Of a stretch of 64,000 nucleotides of DNA, positions 8,364-16,556 are shown one piece after another. The stretch is from the NCBI GenBank assembly GCA_018062085.1, contig JAGOSY010000001.1:124001-188000 (forward strand). Direction: 5' to 3'. How positions within the stretch are numbered: position 1 is the first letter of the stretch; the number at the start of each line of letters is the position of its first letter. The notes under the pieces were generated by a model, which saw only the letters and a list, made by a program, of their open reading frames with translations, did not search any database and was not told the origin of the DNA. The position numbers were made by a program, and so were the translations under genes. Source of the stretch: a bacterium (GTDB lineage Bacteria > Cyanobacteriota > Vampirovibrionia > Obscuribacterales > Obscuribacteraceae).

Positions 8364-8578
8364 ACATTCATTTGTCAGATGACTGGCTCATGCGAAAAGC
8401 AAAAAAAGAAGGTAAGACTTCGGTTGGAGCGGGTCACCCGCCTTTCGGATCAGCGGCTCAGCAGAAGCCTAAGACAAAAATGACTCTGCCAGCCGGCTCA
8501 TCAGATAAGCTGGTGTGCGAAGAGGCACAGACACTTGACGATTCGAGACAAGAGAGAGACGCAAAAGGCAAGCAGTAG
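8360..8578 (+). CDS. small third gene of the RHH-GNAT operon
   Basis: A 72-residue protein beginning MNIHLSDDWLMRKAKKEGKT, then a Gly/Pro-rich segment SVGAGHPPFG and a polar, probably disordered tail. I do not know the family. Short proteins opening with a similar LSDDW...KA.KE motif occur next to GNAT genes in cyanobacteria, to my recollection. It overlaps the GNAT stop by four bases (ATGA), which argues for obligate co-expression. Possible roles are a second antitoxin, a cofactor or an adaptor for the GNAT protein; none is demonstrated. Confidence 0.55.
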   Translation: MNIHLSDDWLMRKAKKEGKTSVGAGHPPFGSAAQQKPKTKMTLPAGSSDKLVCEEAQTLDDSRQERDAKGKQ

Positions 8579-8637
8579 AATAAGACTACTCTCTTCCGGT
8601 CACTAGGCAATAACGCTTCACGTCAACCACTTCGACT

Positions 8638-9831
8638 ATGTCAGCAGCTCACAAACGAATTTATATTGAAGATGTGGTCGAACCAGCGCGAATTCGCACG
8701 CAATCATTTGCCAAGGCCTTTCCTGCCGCAGCGGCCATGTGGGATCACAAGAAAAATTGCGGCTTCGGTCCAGAAGATTTTTCTTTTCGTTCACACGTCA
8801 GAGCCTGGTTCAAATGCCCAAAAGGTAGAGACCATCGCTTTCAAGTGCAAATTGCGGCCATGGCAAACGCCATGTTGTCTCAATCCAAAACAATGGGCTG
8901 CGGTTTCTGCAATTCAAAGCGCGTATCGGTGACAAACAATCTGGCTGAGACTTATCCTGAAATAGCAAAAGAGTGGATGCCCAAGAAAAACAAATTAAGC
9001 CCACAAGATGTTCCAGCTGGCTCTTGCAAATACGCCTGGTGGAAATGCCCCAAAGGCCACACGTACGAAGCACAAATCAGCAACAGAACTGCGGAGGGAA
9101 CCGGCTGTGTTCGCTGCAACGTTGGCGAACCCTTAGATCTGCGCACATATCCACGAGCTTACAAAGAATTTGATCGCAAGCAAAACAAAGGCGTAGATCC
9201 ACATTGTCTGTCGTCCACGGCCAAGTATGCCTGGAATTGCAGCGCTGACCCCAGGCACCACTGGATTGCTGGATTTTATCGCGACAGCAAGAACCGCATA
9301 CGCTGCCCTTTTTGCCGCAATCAAAAAGGTTCGCCCGGTAACAATTTAAAAGCATCGCATCCACACCTCGCTAAGCAGTGGCATCCAACCAAGAACGGTG
9401 ATACCACTGCCAAAGATGTAACTTTTGGCAGCGGCTTCAAAGCTTGGTGGAAATGCCATCAAGGCCCCGATCACGAATGGCAAACCTCCGTCGCCAATAG
9501 AACAGGATTGCAGACCGATTGCCCGTTTTGCAAAATGCGCAGAACATCGGTCACCAACATAATTTCAACTCAAGCGCCAAAACTCGCCAAAGAATGGCAT
9601 CCTCGCAAAAATGGCAAAATCAAGCCCGATCAAGTGCGCATTCACTCTATGACACAGTTCTGGTGGCTTTGTTCGAAGTGTTCCTTCGAATGGCGAGCGG
9701 CGCCCATCTATCGCATTACTCGCGGTAACGGCTGCCCACAGTGCGCTCGAAAGAAGCACGGCAAGATGATGAGTAAACGACTAAAAGACAATCCAGAGCT
9801 ACGGTTCAAAAAGCAATCAGGACTTACTTAG
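8638..9831 (+). CDS. multi-repeat zinc-ribbon protein (DUF4379 type), copy 1
   Basis: A 397-residue protein made of about five consecutive zinc-ribbon units of the DUF4379 type. Each unit reads roughly P.(L/I)AKEWHP.KN, a short linker, WWKC....H.W, a variable loop and CP.C, so each offers two paired cysteine knuckles for one Zn. The last unit has WWLCSKCSFEW and GCPQC. The family's role is unknown; nucleic-acid binding is plausible because treble-clef ribbons often do so. ATG 8638 follows the RHH-GNAT-small operon by 59 bases on the same strand. It is a clear full-length paralogue of 35600-36805 and shares the unit with 43010-44659. Confidence 0.85.
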   Translation: MSAAHKRIYIEDVVEPARIRTQSFAKAFPAAAAMWDHKKNCGFGPEDFSFRSHVRAWFKCPKGRDHRFQVQIAAMANAMLSQSKTMGCGFCNSKRVSVTNNLAETYPEIAKEWMPKKNKLSPQDVPAGSCKYAWWKCPKGHTYEAQISNRTAEGTGCVRCNVGEPLDLRTYPRAYKEFDRKQNKGVDPHCLSSTAKYAWNCSADPRHHWIAGFYRDSKNRIRCPFCRNQKGSPGNNLKASHPHLAKQWHPTKNGDTTAKDVTFGSGFKAWWKCHQGPDHEWQTSVANRTGLQTDCPFCKMRRTSVTNIISTQAPKLAKEWHPRKNGKIKPDQVRIHSMTQFWWLCSKCSFEWRAAPIYRITRGNGCPQCARKKHGKMMSKRLKDNPELRFKKQSGLT

Positions 9832-9838
9832 TTCAAAC

Positions 9839-10414
9839 CTATTTAGCTTCTCGCTCTTTCGTCAGCATCTCATATAAGACAGTCGCACCGCGCACCTCTT
9901 GCGACTGCAGTTCGCCAAACGAAGCCACGCCTCTAACTGCACCACCAGCGGCACCTATGCTTGGCATCAAGTGGGGACGTGGATCATAAATAGCGAAAGG
10001 CCCATTAGCCATAAACTTACCGGCAACGCCAACTGCACTCTTGGCAAAGCCGTAACACTCTTTAATCCAACTCTCTTGCTCTTGCTCAATTTTAGGAGCT
10101 TTCTCTAAGCGTTCGTGATTCTTCTCATGATATTGATAAACCTCCTTGCCATCGACGCCACCATCTTGATTAGCATCAACAATTTGAAACTCATCCAACA
10201 TCATCTTCGCAGCAGGCGCTAACGGGTGTTTTTTAGCATCTTTGAGCACCGGCGCAAAGGCTTCTGAAAGCTGCGATTTAGTAACTTTCTGGCCATCAAT
10301 CATGCTGGTCAAAATATCGATGGCCTGCTCGCTGAGCTTATTTCCATTCAAGTCTTCTATCGTTACCTCATGCTTTCGGTCAGAAGCAGGAATATGTTCT
10401 AGTAAATTCGACAT
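9839..10414 (-). CDS. EF-hand-containing protein
   Basis: A 191-residue protein with one canonical EF-hand loop at residues 80-91 (DANQDGGVDGKE), having Asp/Asn at positions 1, 3 and 5, Gly at 6 and Glu at 12, so calcium binding is likely. Upstream of the loop are amphipathic helices that may supply a degenerate partner hand. The C-terminal part is Gly/Ala-rich (MPSIGAAGGAVRGVASFG). There is no signal peptide. ATG 10414 has GAGGG five bases upstream. It converges with the zinc-ribbon gene with only seven bases between stops. Its physiological role is unknown. Confidence 0.75.
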   Translation of the reverse strand: MSNLLEHIPASDRKHEVTIEDLNGNKLSEQAIDILTSMIDGQKVTKSQLSEAFAPVLKDAKKHPLAPAAKMMLDEFQIVDANQDGGVDGKEVYQYHEKNHERLEKAPKIEQEQESWIKECYGFAKSAVGVAGKFMANGPFAIYDPRPHLMPSIGAAGGAVRGVASFGELQSQEVRGATVLYEMLTKEREAK

Positions 10415-10552
10415 AACACCCTCAATTGGTTAAGTGTTAGCTCTTAAATACATAAAGAATACAAGAGCCGCGGGGTTGCATCAATTTATACACAATTCGC
10501 CGTGAGATGAGCGTGAGATTTTAACTGATTACTTGGCTTACAAACTGGCTGC

Positions 10553-11470
10553 CTACTTAGCCCTTAGTGCGGAGGTCTTTCCAACTTTCTCTAGGCCGGA
10601 TTTTTGTTTATTCGCCTTTTCTAAAGCCATCTTTTTGAAGCACAAATCTCTTTGCTCGCGACAATGTTTTGCATGGTCGGTCCCAAGCATAAGAGAAGCA
10701 TTGTAGTCACTGCTGGCCTCACGAAATCGACCTAAGGCGAAATACTGATCGGCGCGTTCAGTGAATGACTCATACTCATCAGGAAAATGCTTAATCATAA
10801 AACTATAGTCTTCAATCGCTTTAAGAGGCTGCTTTGCCTTGACATATAGCCTGGCTCTTTGCAAACGCTCCTCTTCTCCCATCGGATCAGCCTGCACCAT
10901 CACCGTATAGTCACTAATTGCCGCGGTGAAATTGCCCAACGAACTCTGGCACTTGGCTCTTAACTTTCGCGCACCATCATAGTTAGGCTGCAGCTTTAGC
11001 AGCTTATCCAAATCGGCAATAGTGTCTTTGTAGCGAAATAGACTGGCATACGTGAAAGCGCGACGATACAAAGCATGCCTAAAATCAGGTTTAATCTTCA
11101 AAGCCTGATTGAAAACAGCCAGCGACTTTTCGTACTCTTCTTCCCACATATAAACAGCGCCAAGGGTGTGCATTGCTTGCACGCAGTTGGGATCAATAGA
11201 GATAGCTTCGTTCAGAAGCTTTATCGCCTTATCATTGTCTCCAGTCTCATGGGCCCGCAGACCGGCCTCATACTTTGCTAAAGCAGGCACATTTCTCTTT
11301 GGGCTAGTTTGGTACTCAATAAACTGCTGTCGATCAACAGTCGTTCTTGTACTAGTTCTGTTTGCGGGGCTGGCTTGTGCATAACCAATAGAACAACAAA
11401 AACTTGTTAGTGACAAACAAGCTGCCAATACTTCAATCAGGCCCAAACTAGAACTGCGCCAGAGCTTCAA
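10553..11470 (-). CDS. exported TPR-repeat protein
   Basis: A protein of about 305 residues with a signal-peptide-like N-terminus (LGLIEVLAACLSLTSFCCSIGYAQA) and five or six TPR units, the clearest being KYEAGLRAHETGDNDKAIKL, then VYMWEEEYEKSLAVFNQALK and AFTYASLFRYKDTIADLDKL. TPR solenoids mediate protein-protein contacts; the partner is unknown. I favour TTG 11470 because it has GAGG eight bases upstream and places the signal peptide at the N-terminus. The frame stays open to 11596, which would overlap the RND gene by 29 bases. It follows the RND pump on the same strand. Confidence 0.75.
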   Translation of the reverse strand: MKLWRSSSLGLIEVLAACLSLTSFCCSIGYAQASPANRTSTRTTVDRQQFIEYQTSPKRNVPALAKYEAGLRAHETGDNDKAIKLLNEAISIDPNCVQAMHTLGAVYMWEEEYEKSLAVFNQALKIKPDFRHALYRRAFTYASLFRYKDTIADLDKLLKLQPNYDGARKLRAKCQSSLGNFTAAISDYTVMVQADPMGEEERLQRARLYVKAKQPLKAIEDYSFMIKHFPDEYESFTERADQYFALGRFREASSDYNASLMLGTDHAKHCREQRDLCFKKMALEKANKQKSGLEKVGKTSALRAK

Positions 11471-11567
11471 GATGTTATCCTCACTTGCATCAGACTTGTC
11501 TCTGACATATGCCTTGACGCCCTCTAGTTCGATGGCCTGGAGCACAGCGACCTGCTTAACCTCGAAA

Positions 11568-14500
11568 TTAAACCTTCTTCTCACTGACAGGCTCATCTTC
11601 TTTACGATGCAACCAAGTGTAGATCGTCGGCAAAATAATCAAGGTCAAAATGGTGGAAGTGACAAGACCACCAAGCACAACTGTTGCTAGAGGCCGCTGC
11701 ACTTCGGCACCTGTTCCATGGGAAAATATTTTTGGAAGCAGACCAACCATTGCCACCGTAGCGGTCATAAGCACGGGCCTTAGCCTCACCTTAACGCCAG
11801 CCATCACAGCAGCCACAACAGACATTCCTTCGCTTTGCATTTGTGTCATATAACTAATCATGATCACACCATTTTGCACCGCTACACCAAACAGGGCAAT
11901 AAAACCAATAATGGCAGGCACAGACAGGGGTTGTTGTGAGATTAGCAAAGCGAAAATTCCACCGACAATAGCAAAAGGAACGTTGAGCATAATCAAACTG
12001 GCATTCTTCAATGAATTAAACGAAGCATACAACAAAATGAAAATCAGAAGCAGCACCACAGGCACAACCAAAGATAGTCTGGCCATAGCCCTTTGCTGAT
12101 TCTCAAACTGACCGCCCCAGACAATTCTGTAGCCCTTAGGTAGTTTGATTTCAGCCTTAACTCTACGCTGAGCCTCTTCCACGAAGCTACCTAAATCACG
12201 ACCTCTAACATTGGCGAGCACAGCTGTGCGTCTTTGCCCACCTTCGCGGTTAATCATCACTGTGCCGCGGGTATTCTGAATTTTAGCCAATTGCCCAAGG
12301 TGCACTTTGCCACCACTAGGGGTATCAATGATAATCGACTCAATATCTTCTTGTGTATCTCTAAACTTCAGAGGAAAGCGAATAAGCAGGTCGAAGCGTC
12401 GCGTGCCCTCCATCACTTCTGTCACTTTTCTACCGGCCAAAGCCGTCGCCATGATCTCTTCAACTTCGCCAACATTGAGGCCGTAGCGAGCAATGACATC
12501 GCGATTCAGCTCAATGTTTAGCTGCGGCAAACCAAGAATATGCTCACGCTGCAAGTCACTGACTCCACGCACATCTTTAATGATGCCTTCGACTTGCTCG
12601 GCAAGCGAATCAATCTGCTCAAGATCATCGCCAAAAATTTTAATTCCAAGATCAGCTTTTATACCGGCCACCAAATCATCAATCATATCGGCAATCGGCT
12701 GAGAAAAGCTTGAAGCTATACCAGGTATAGCATCAAGGCGAGCAGCCATGGCATTGACCAATTCCTCTTTTGTATGAAAAGTCTTCCATTCACTCATAGG
12801 CCTAAGGCCAATGTAAACATCTGCGTTCTCAACACCTTCTAGATCGCTGCCCATACCAGAGCGGCCGATGCGCGAGACAACCAAATCTACTTCTGGAAAC
12901 TGCCCTATGGCTTGCTCAATCAGAGTAGCGATACGCCTCGACTCTGTGTGCGACACACTGGGCGAGAGCTTGGTGCGCAACAAAATCGAGCCTTCATCAA
13001 AAGTCGGAATAAACTCAGAACCGAGAAAAGGCAGAATGGCGAAACCAAAAGTAAGTGTAATCATGAGAAATGTGCAAGTCAGCCGAGGCCGTCTAATTGC
13101 CAGCGGTAGAGCCTTGCCCACCACACTCGTAGACCAGCTGACAAAGGGATTGTGACGCTCTTTGATTTTGCCACGCAAGAACCAGTAGCAGAGCACCGGT
13201 ATGACGGTAAGCGAACAGAGCAGGGCGCCGGTCAAGGCATAGATATAATTGAGCGCCAACGGCGAGAACATCCGCCCTTCTACCCCCTCAAGGGTGAACA
13301 GCGGCAGATAAACGGCAATAATAATGATAATGGCAAAGAATATCGGGTTACCGACCTCGCCAGCCGCTCTACAGACAATACTTAGTCGATTCTCTTCTAG
13401 CTCAGCTTGGGTGATAGTACCGCGCTCTACGCGCTCTTGCTCAATGGCAAGATGGCGAAAAATGTTCTCAACCATGACCACGCCAGCGTCAACAATGACA
13501 CCGAAGTCGACAGCTCCCAAAGTCATCAAATTAGCCGTCAGGCCTGTATATTTCATCATGATGAAACTAAATAACAAGGCTAGCGGAATAATGACAGAAA
13601 CGATAATGGCGCAAGGAACGTGCAAAAGAAATAGAGCCAGCACCACAATTACAAGTGAGCCACCAAGAAGAAGGATCTCTTTGACAGTCTCAATACTCTT
13701 GTCGACTAGAGCACTCTGATCATAATAAGTAACCAAAGAGACGCCATCGGGCAATTCACTTTCAATCTCTTTCAAGCGCTCCCGGACCTTCTCCACCACT
13801 TCTTTGGTGTTCACACCCTTGCGAGTCATGACCATGCCGGTGACAACTTCGCCCTTACCGTCCATCGAGGCTGAACCGCGACGAAAAGCTGGGCCAATCT
13901 CAACCGTACCGACTTGACCAATCTCAACAGGAGTGCCGTTTACAGACTTGAGCAAAATATGCTTGATGTCTTCAACGTTTTTTATGCGACCCAATCCGCG
14001 AATGATAATCTCTTCGCCGCCGCTCTCAATGAAATTACCGCCAGCATTGAGATTATTGTTAGCCAGAGCCATAGTAACGTCATGAAGAGTAAGCTTGAAG
14101 CTCCTCAGCACCATTGGTGACACCAGCACCTGATACTGCTTTACATAACCGCCATAGCTGACTATATTGCCCACGCCGTTGACAGACCGAAGGGCGCGAG
14201 CAACTTGCCAATCTTGAATAGTTCTAAGTTCAGTTAAATCATGCTTGTCGCTAACCAGATAATAATTGAGCACATTAGAAAAAGTCGATACAACCGGCCC
14301 AAGCAACGGTGTAGGCGAGCCCTGGGGCAGTTCAATCTGTGTCAAGCGTTGCTGTACCAAATTGCGCGCCCAGTAAACATCGACATCATCATCAAAAATT
14401 GCAGTAACAACTGATAAACCGAAGCTCGAATTGCTCCTGATTTTTGCTACTTTGGGTAAGCCATTGAGGCCAGTCTCAATGGGATAAGTAATCATGGCTT

Positions 14501-14684
14501 CGACTTCTTCAGTAGCCATACTTTCAGGCTCAGTGATTATCTGCACCTGAACATTAGAAACATCAGGAAAAGAATCAACTGGAATAGTGATAGCGCTATA
14601 TACGCCAAGCAGAGCCATTCCAACAGCTAAGGCCACTGTCATCAGACGTTGATTGAGAGCAAAGCGAATCAGAAATGAGATCAT
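11568..14684 (-). CDS. heavy-metal RND efflux pump, CusA/CzcA family
   Basis: A 1038-residue inner-membrane RND transporter. The N-terminus (IRFALNQRLMTVALAVGMAL, then DSFPDVSNVQVQI) and GAVDFGVIVDAGVVMVEN in the fourth transmembrane helix are signatures of the HME subfamily that expels monovalent or divalent metal ions using the proton gradient. The duplicated architecture with two large periplasmic loops is complete. Family members work with a periplasmic adaptor and an outer-membrane channel; neither gene is adjacent, so they must be elsewhere or upstream genes were lost. Metal specificity (Cu/Ag or Zn/Co/Cd) cannot be assigned by eye. Confidence 0.9.
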   Translation of the reverse strand: MISFLIRFALNQRLMTVALAVGMALLGVYSAITIPVDSFPDVSNVQVQIITEPESMATEEVEAMITYPIETGLNGLPKVAKIRSNSSFGLSVVTAIFDDDVDVYWARNLVQQRLTQIELPQGSPTPLLGPVVSTFSNVLNYYLVSDKHDLTELRTIQDWQVARALRSVNGVGNIVSYGGYVKQYQVLVSPMVLRSFKLTLHDVTMALANNNLNAGGNFIESGGEEIIIRGLGRIKNVEDIKHILLKSVNGTPVEIGQVGTVEIGPAFRRGSASMDGKGEVVTGMVMTRKGVNTKEVVEKVRERLKEIESELPDGVSLVTYYDQSALVDKSIETVKEILLLGGSLVIVVLALFLLHVPCAIIVSVIIPLALLFSFIMMKYTGLTANLMTLGAVDFGVIVDAGVVMVENIFRHLAIEQERVERGTITQAELEENRLSIVCRAAGEVGNPIFFAIIIIIAVYLPLFTLEGVEGRMFSPLALNYIYALTGALLCSLTVIPVLCYWFLRGKIKERHNPFVSWSTSVVGKALPLAIRRPRLTCTFLMITLTFGFAILPFLGSEFIPTFDEGSILLRTKLSPSVSHTESRRIATLIEQAIGQFPEVDLVVSRIGRSGMGSDLEGVENADVYIGLRPMSEWKTFHTKEELVNAMAARLDAIPGIASSFSQPIADMIDDLVAGIKADLGIKIFGDDLEQIDSLAEQVEGIIKDVRGVSDLQREHILGLPQLNIELNRDVIARYGLNVGEVEEIMATALAGRKVTEVMEGTRRFDLLIRFPLKFRDTQEDIESIIIDTPSGGKVHLGQLAKIQNTRGTVMINREGGQRRTAVLANVRGRDLGSFVEEAQRRVKAEIKLPKGYRIVWGGQFENQQRAMARLSLVVPVVLLLIFILLYASFNSLKNASLIMLNVPFAIVGGIFALLISQQPLSVPAIIGFIALFGVAVQNGVIMISYMTQMQSEGMSVVAAVMAGVKVRLRPVLMTATVAMVGLLPKIFSHGTGAEVQRPLATVVLGGLVTSTILTLIILPTIYTWLHRKEDEPVSEKKV

Positions 14685-14891
14685 TTATCAGTCTTTCATG
14701 CAGAATTTAGCCATAACTTCGGCATCAATTAATAAGATCGATTGACAGCACTTACCCCGAAATCAGGTACGTTCAAACTCCTAAAAGATTGATAGCAACG
14801 GCAACGCAAGCTTGCGAAGCAAGAAAGCTAAAATCTTAGTTGCAAAACTGAGCAATCTAGACAAGCGCGCTAATCGACGCGAGCAAGTGAC

Positions 14892-15626
14892 TCACCAACC
14901 GTTATAGTTGCCGTAGGGTTGCTGGCCGTAGCCAGGCATGTAGCCGCTACCTTGATAGGGATAACCACCCATCCCGTTGCCCATACCCATGCCGCTACCC
15001 ATACTATTACCCATGCCACCATAACCGGAGTTGCGATTAAGAGCTCTAGTAAGGAATATGAGACCGACCGTCGGCAAAGCGACAGCAGCAGTTTTTGCTA
15101 AGACCTTAGTGGCAGTGCCAGCAGCGCCACGTAGTTTCGAATGGCTCGGAGTAGGCGCAGTGGTTGACGTATCCCAATCATTGTTGCCACCACGGTTGTA
15201 GCTCTCATTCACGGTACCGTTTACTCGGTTTTCAGCTAAACCCTTTTGAATGGCTTGCTCTTGTTGCTCATATTGACTTGGTTGAGCTGGCGGTCTGTTA
15301 GTGTCGTAAGCTGGTTGCTGCGCCTGCAATGGTTGCTGCATGCCCTGTTGCTGCATGCCCTGTTGCTGCATACCTTGCTGTTGCATAGCAGGCTGCTGCG
15401 GCCAGCCCTGCATGCCAGCCTGTCCAGCATATTGTTGAGCCTGTTGAGCAGCGGCATACTGTTGAGCGGCGGCATACTGCTGTGCCGCCTGGTACTGCTC
15501 AGGAGATGCATACTGACCAGGGAAAGCCTGAGGATATTGCACTTGCTGGCCAAAGGCAGGCTGCCAAACTAGATTTGAAGACAGCACAACCACTAGCCCG
15601 AGAGCCAGTGCAAAAGAATTTTTCAT
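14892..15626 (-). CDS. exported Gln/Gly-rich low-complexity protein
   Basis: A 244-residue secreted protein. After a signal peptide ending in QPAFGQ comes a Gln/Ala/Tyr-rich domain with QQYAAAQ repeats and three GMQQQ units, a polar linker, one hydrophobic helix (VLAKTAAVALPTVGLIFLTR) and a C-terminal Gly/Met/Tyr-rich tail (GYGGMGNSMGSGMGMGNG). The composition resembles prion-like or glycine-rich surface proteins. ATG 15626 is preferred over GTG 15635. It lies about 200 bases upstream of the RND gene on the same strand, but nothing in it suggests an adaptor. Function is unknown. Confidence 0.7.
   Translation of the reverse strand: MKNSFALALGLVVVLSSNLVWQPAFGQQVQYPQAFPGQYASPEQYQAAQQYAAAQQYAAAQQAQQYAGQAGMQGWPQQPAMQQQGMQQQGMQQQGMQQPLQAQQPAYDTNRPPAQPSQYEQQEQAIQKGLAENRVNGTVNESYNRGGNNDWDTSTTAPTPSHSKLRGAAGTATKVLAKTAAVALPTVGLIFLTRALNRNSGYGGMGNSMGSGMGMGNGMGGYPYQGSGYMPGYGQQPYGNYNGW
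15329..15385. repeat. 15-bp in-frame tandem repeat (GMQQQ units)
   Basis: The unit TGCCCTGTTGCTGCA occurs exactly twice (15341-15370), followed by a diverged third copy to 15385 and preceded by a partial one. It encodes GMQQQ in the Gln-rich protein on the minus strand. Its length is a multiple of three, so copy-number change would keep the frame. Confidence 0.85.
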
Positions 15627-15792
15627 AGCTAACACCGTGGTAAGTTAAGCGTGAAAGATGGGGGAAAGAAGGGGCTCTATGAAAGCCCAGGTAGTCAAGT
15701 GTGATTGACTAACAATAAATGCAGACCGCTGGGAATGCAAATTAAACTTCAAAAAATGAGCAGGAACTGCCATACTGGGCGCGTCTATCACT

Positions 15793-16428
15793 ATGGATGG
15801 GCTCAGGAAAGGCAAGATGCTCTCTAGAGTAAGGCTCGGCAACAACCGTCGCATCACACTACTGGCCAGAGTGCTCGTGCCAACACTTGTACTGACAATA
15901 TTTCCAGCTCTTCCAATACTTTTTGCGCCTGCAGCGATTGGGCGCGATGTACCAGAAAAGGCGAGAACCACAGCATCGCTTACGACCCCGGCAAAGACCC
16001 AGGCAAAGACTCCGGCAAAACTTGCGCCGAGCAAATCAGAAAGTGAACTGAGCGAAAACGAGATATTTGACAGACTAACTAGCTCAGACTGGCGCTACCC
16101 TGGTGACTACTGGAATATTCCTGATAGCCCAAGCGACAATAGGGGCAGCGTCACTTTTAACGGCGAAAACTTCAGCTATCCCGCCACCCAAACATGGCTG
16201 CCCGGGAGAAAACTAGAAAATGTGAAAAAGGAGAACGAGAGGGCACGAAAGCTTCCGTACCAATCTCCTAATGACGTCACCAGTCTCAAATGGAACTTTA
16301 GCAAAGACGATAAGCGCGCAAGCAAAGAATGGGCAAAAGATTCAACCTGGAAAGTCGAGCCGGGAAGCACTCCTCCGCAACATCTTCTTTCATCCCACCG
16401 GGTCTTACTGCGACAGTACAGAACTTGA
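15793..16428 (+). CDS. exported protein of unknown function, probably frameshifted
   Basis: A 211-residue reading frame with a basic N-terminus, hydrophobic segment (LLARVLVPTLVLTIFPALPI) and a Lys/Thr/Pro linker, then a soluble region (ENEIFDRLTSSDWRYPGDYW). I do not know the family. The last 20 residues after KVEPGS look non-native, while the +1 frame from about 16370 continues as sensible protein to 16540. A one-base change near 16365-16385 therefore probably truncates the gene. It opens the lipase operon: the shifted frame ends 16 bases before the lipase ATG. Confidence 0.55.
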   Translation: MDGLRKGKMLSRVRLGNNRRITLLARVLVPTLVLTIFPALPILFAPAAIGRDVPEKARTTASLTTPAKTQAKTPAKLAPSKSESELSENEIFDRLTSSDWRYPGDYWNIPDSPSDNRGSVTFNGENFSYPATQTWLPGRKLENVKKENERARKLPYQSPNDVTSLKWNFSKDDKRASKEWAKDSTWKVEPGSTPPQHLLSSHRVLLRQYRT

Positions 16429-16540
16429 ACCTATAATGCCATCGGATCATGAGCTAACACTCATTCTGCATGTGCCAACCTACACCAAATTTGGTGACAA
16501 GCTATACGAGCATAGATTTGTGGCCCCTAAGACGAAATAA
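16369..16540 (+). pseudogene. displaced C-terminal part of the preceding gene
   Basis: This frame encodes about 56 residues including RNIFFHPTGSYCDSTELEPI and a final strand-like LHVPTYTKFGDKLYEHRF, far more protein-like than the overlapping end of the 15793 frame. It has no ribosome-binding site of its own. The simplest reading is one gene of about 248 codons split by a single-base indel. A sequencing error or programmed frameshifting are alternatives; I see no slippery heptamer. Confidence 0.5.
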
Positions 16541-16556
16541 TCAAAGGAAAAATAGA

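Noticed and set aside
15645-16034. Minus-strand 129-codon frame opposite the exported gene
   Set aside because: Low-complexity antisense of the Lys/Thr/Pro region; the plus-strand signal peptide is far more convincing.
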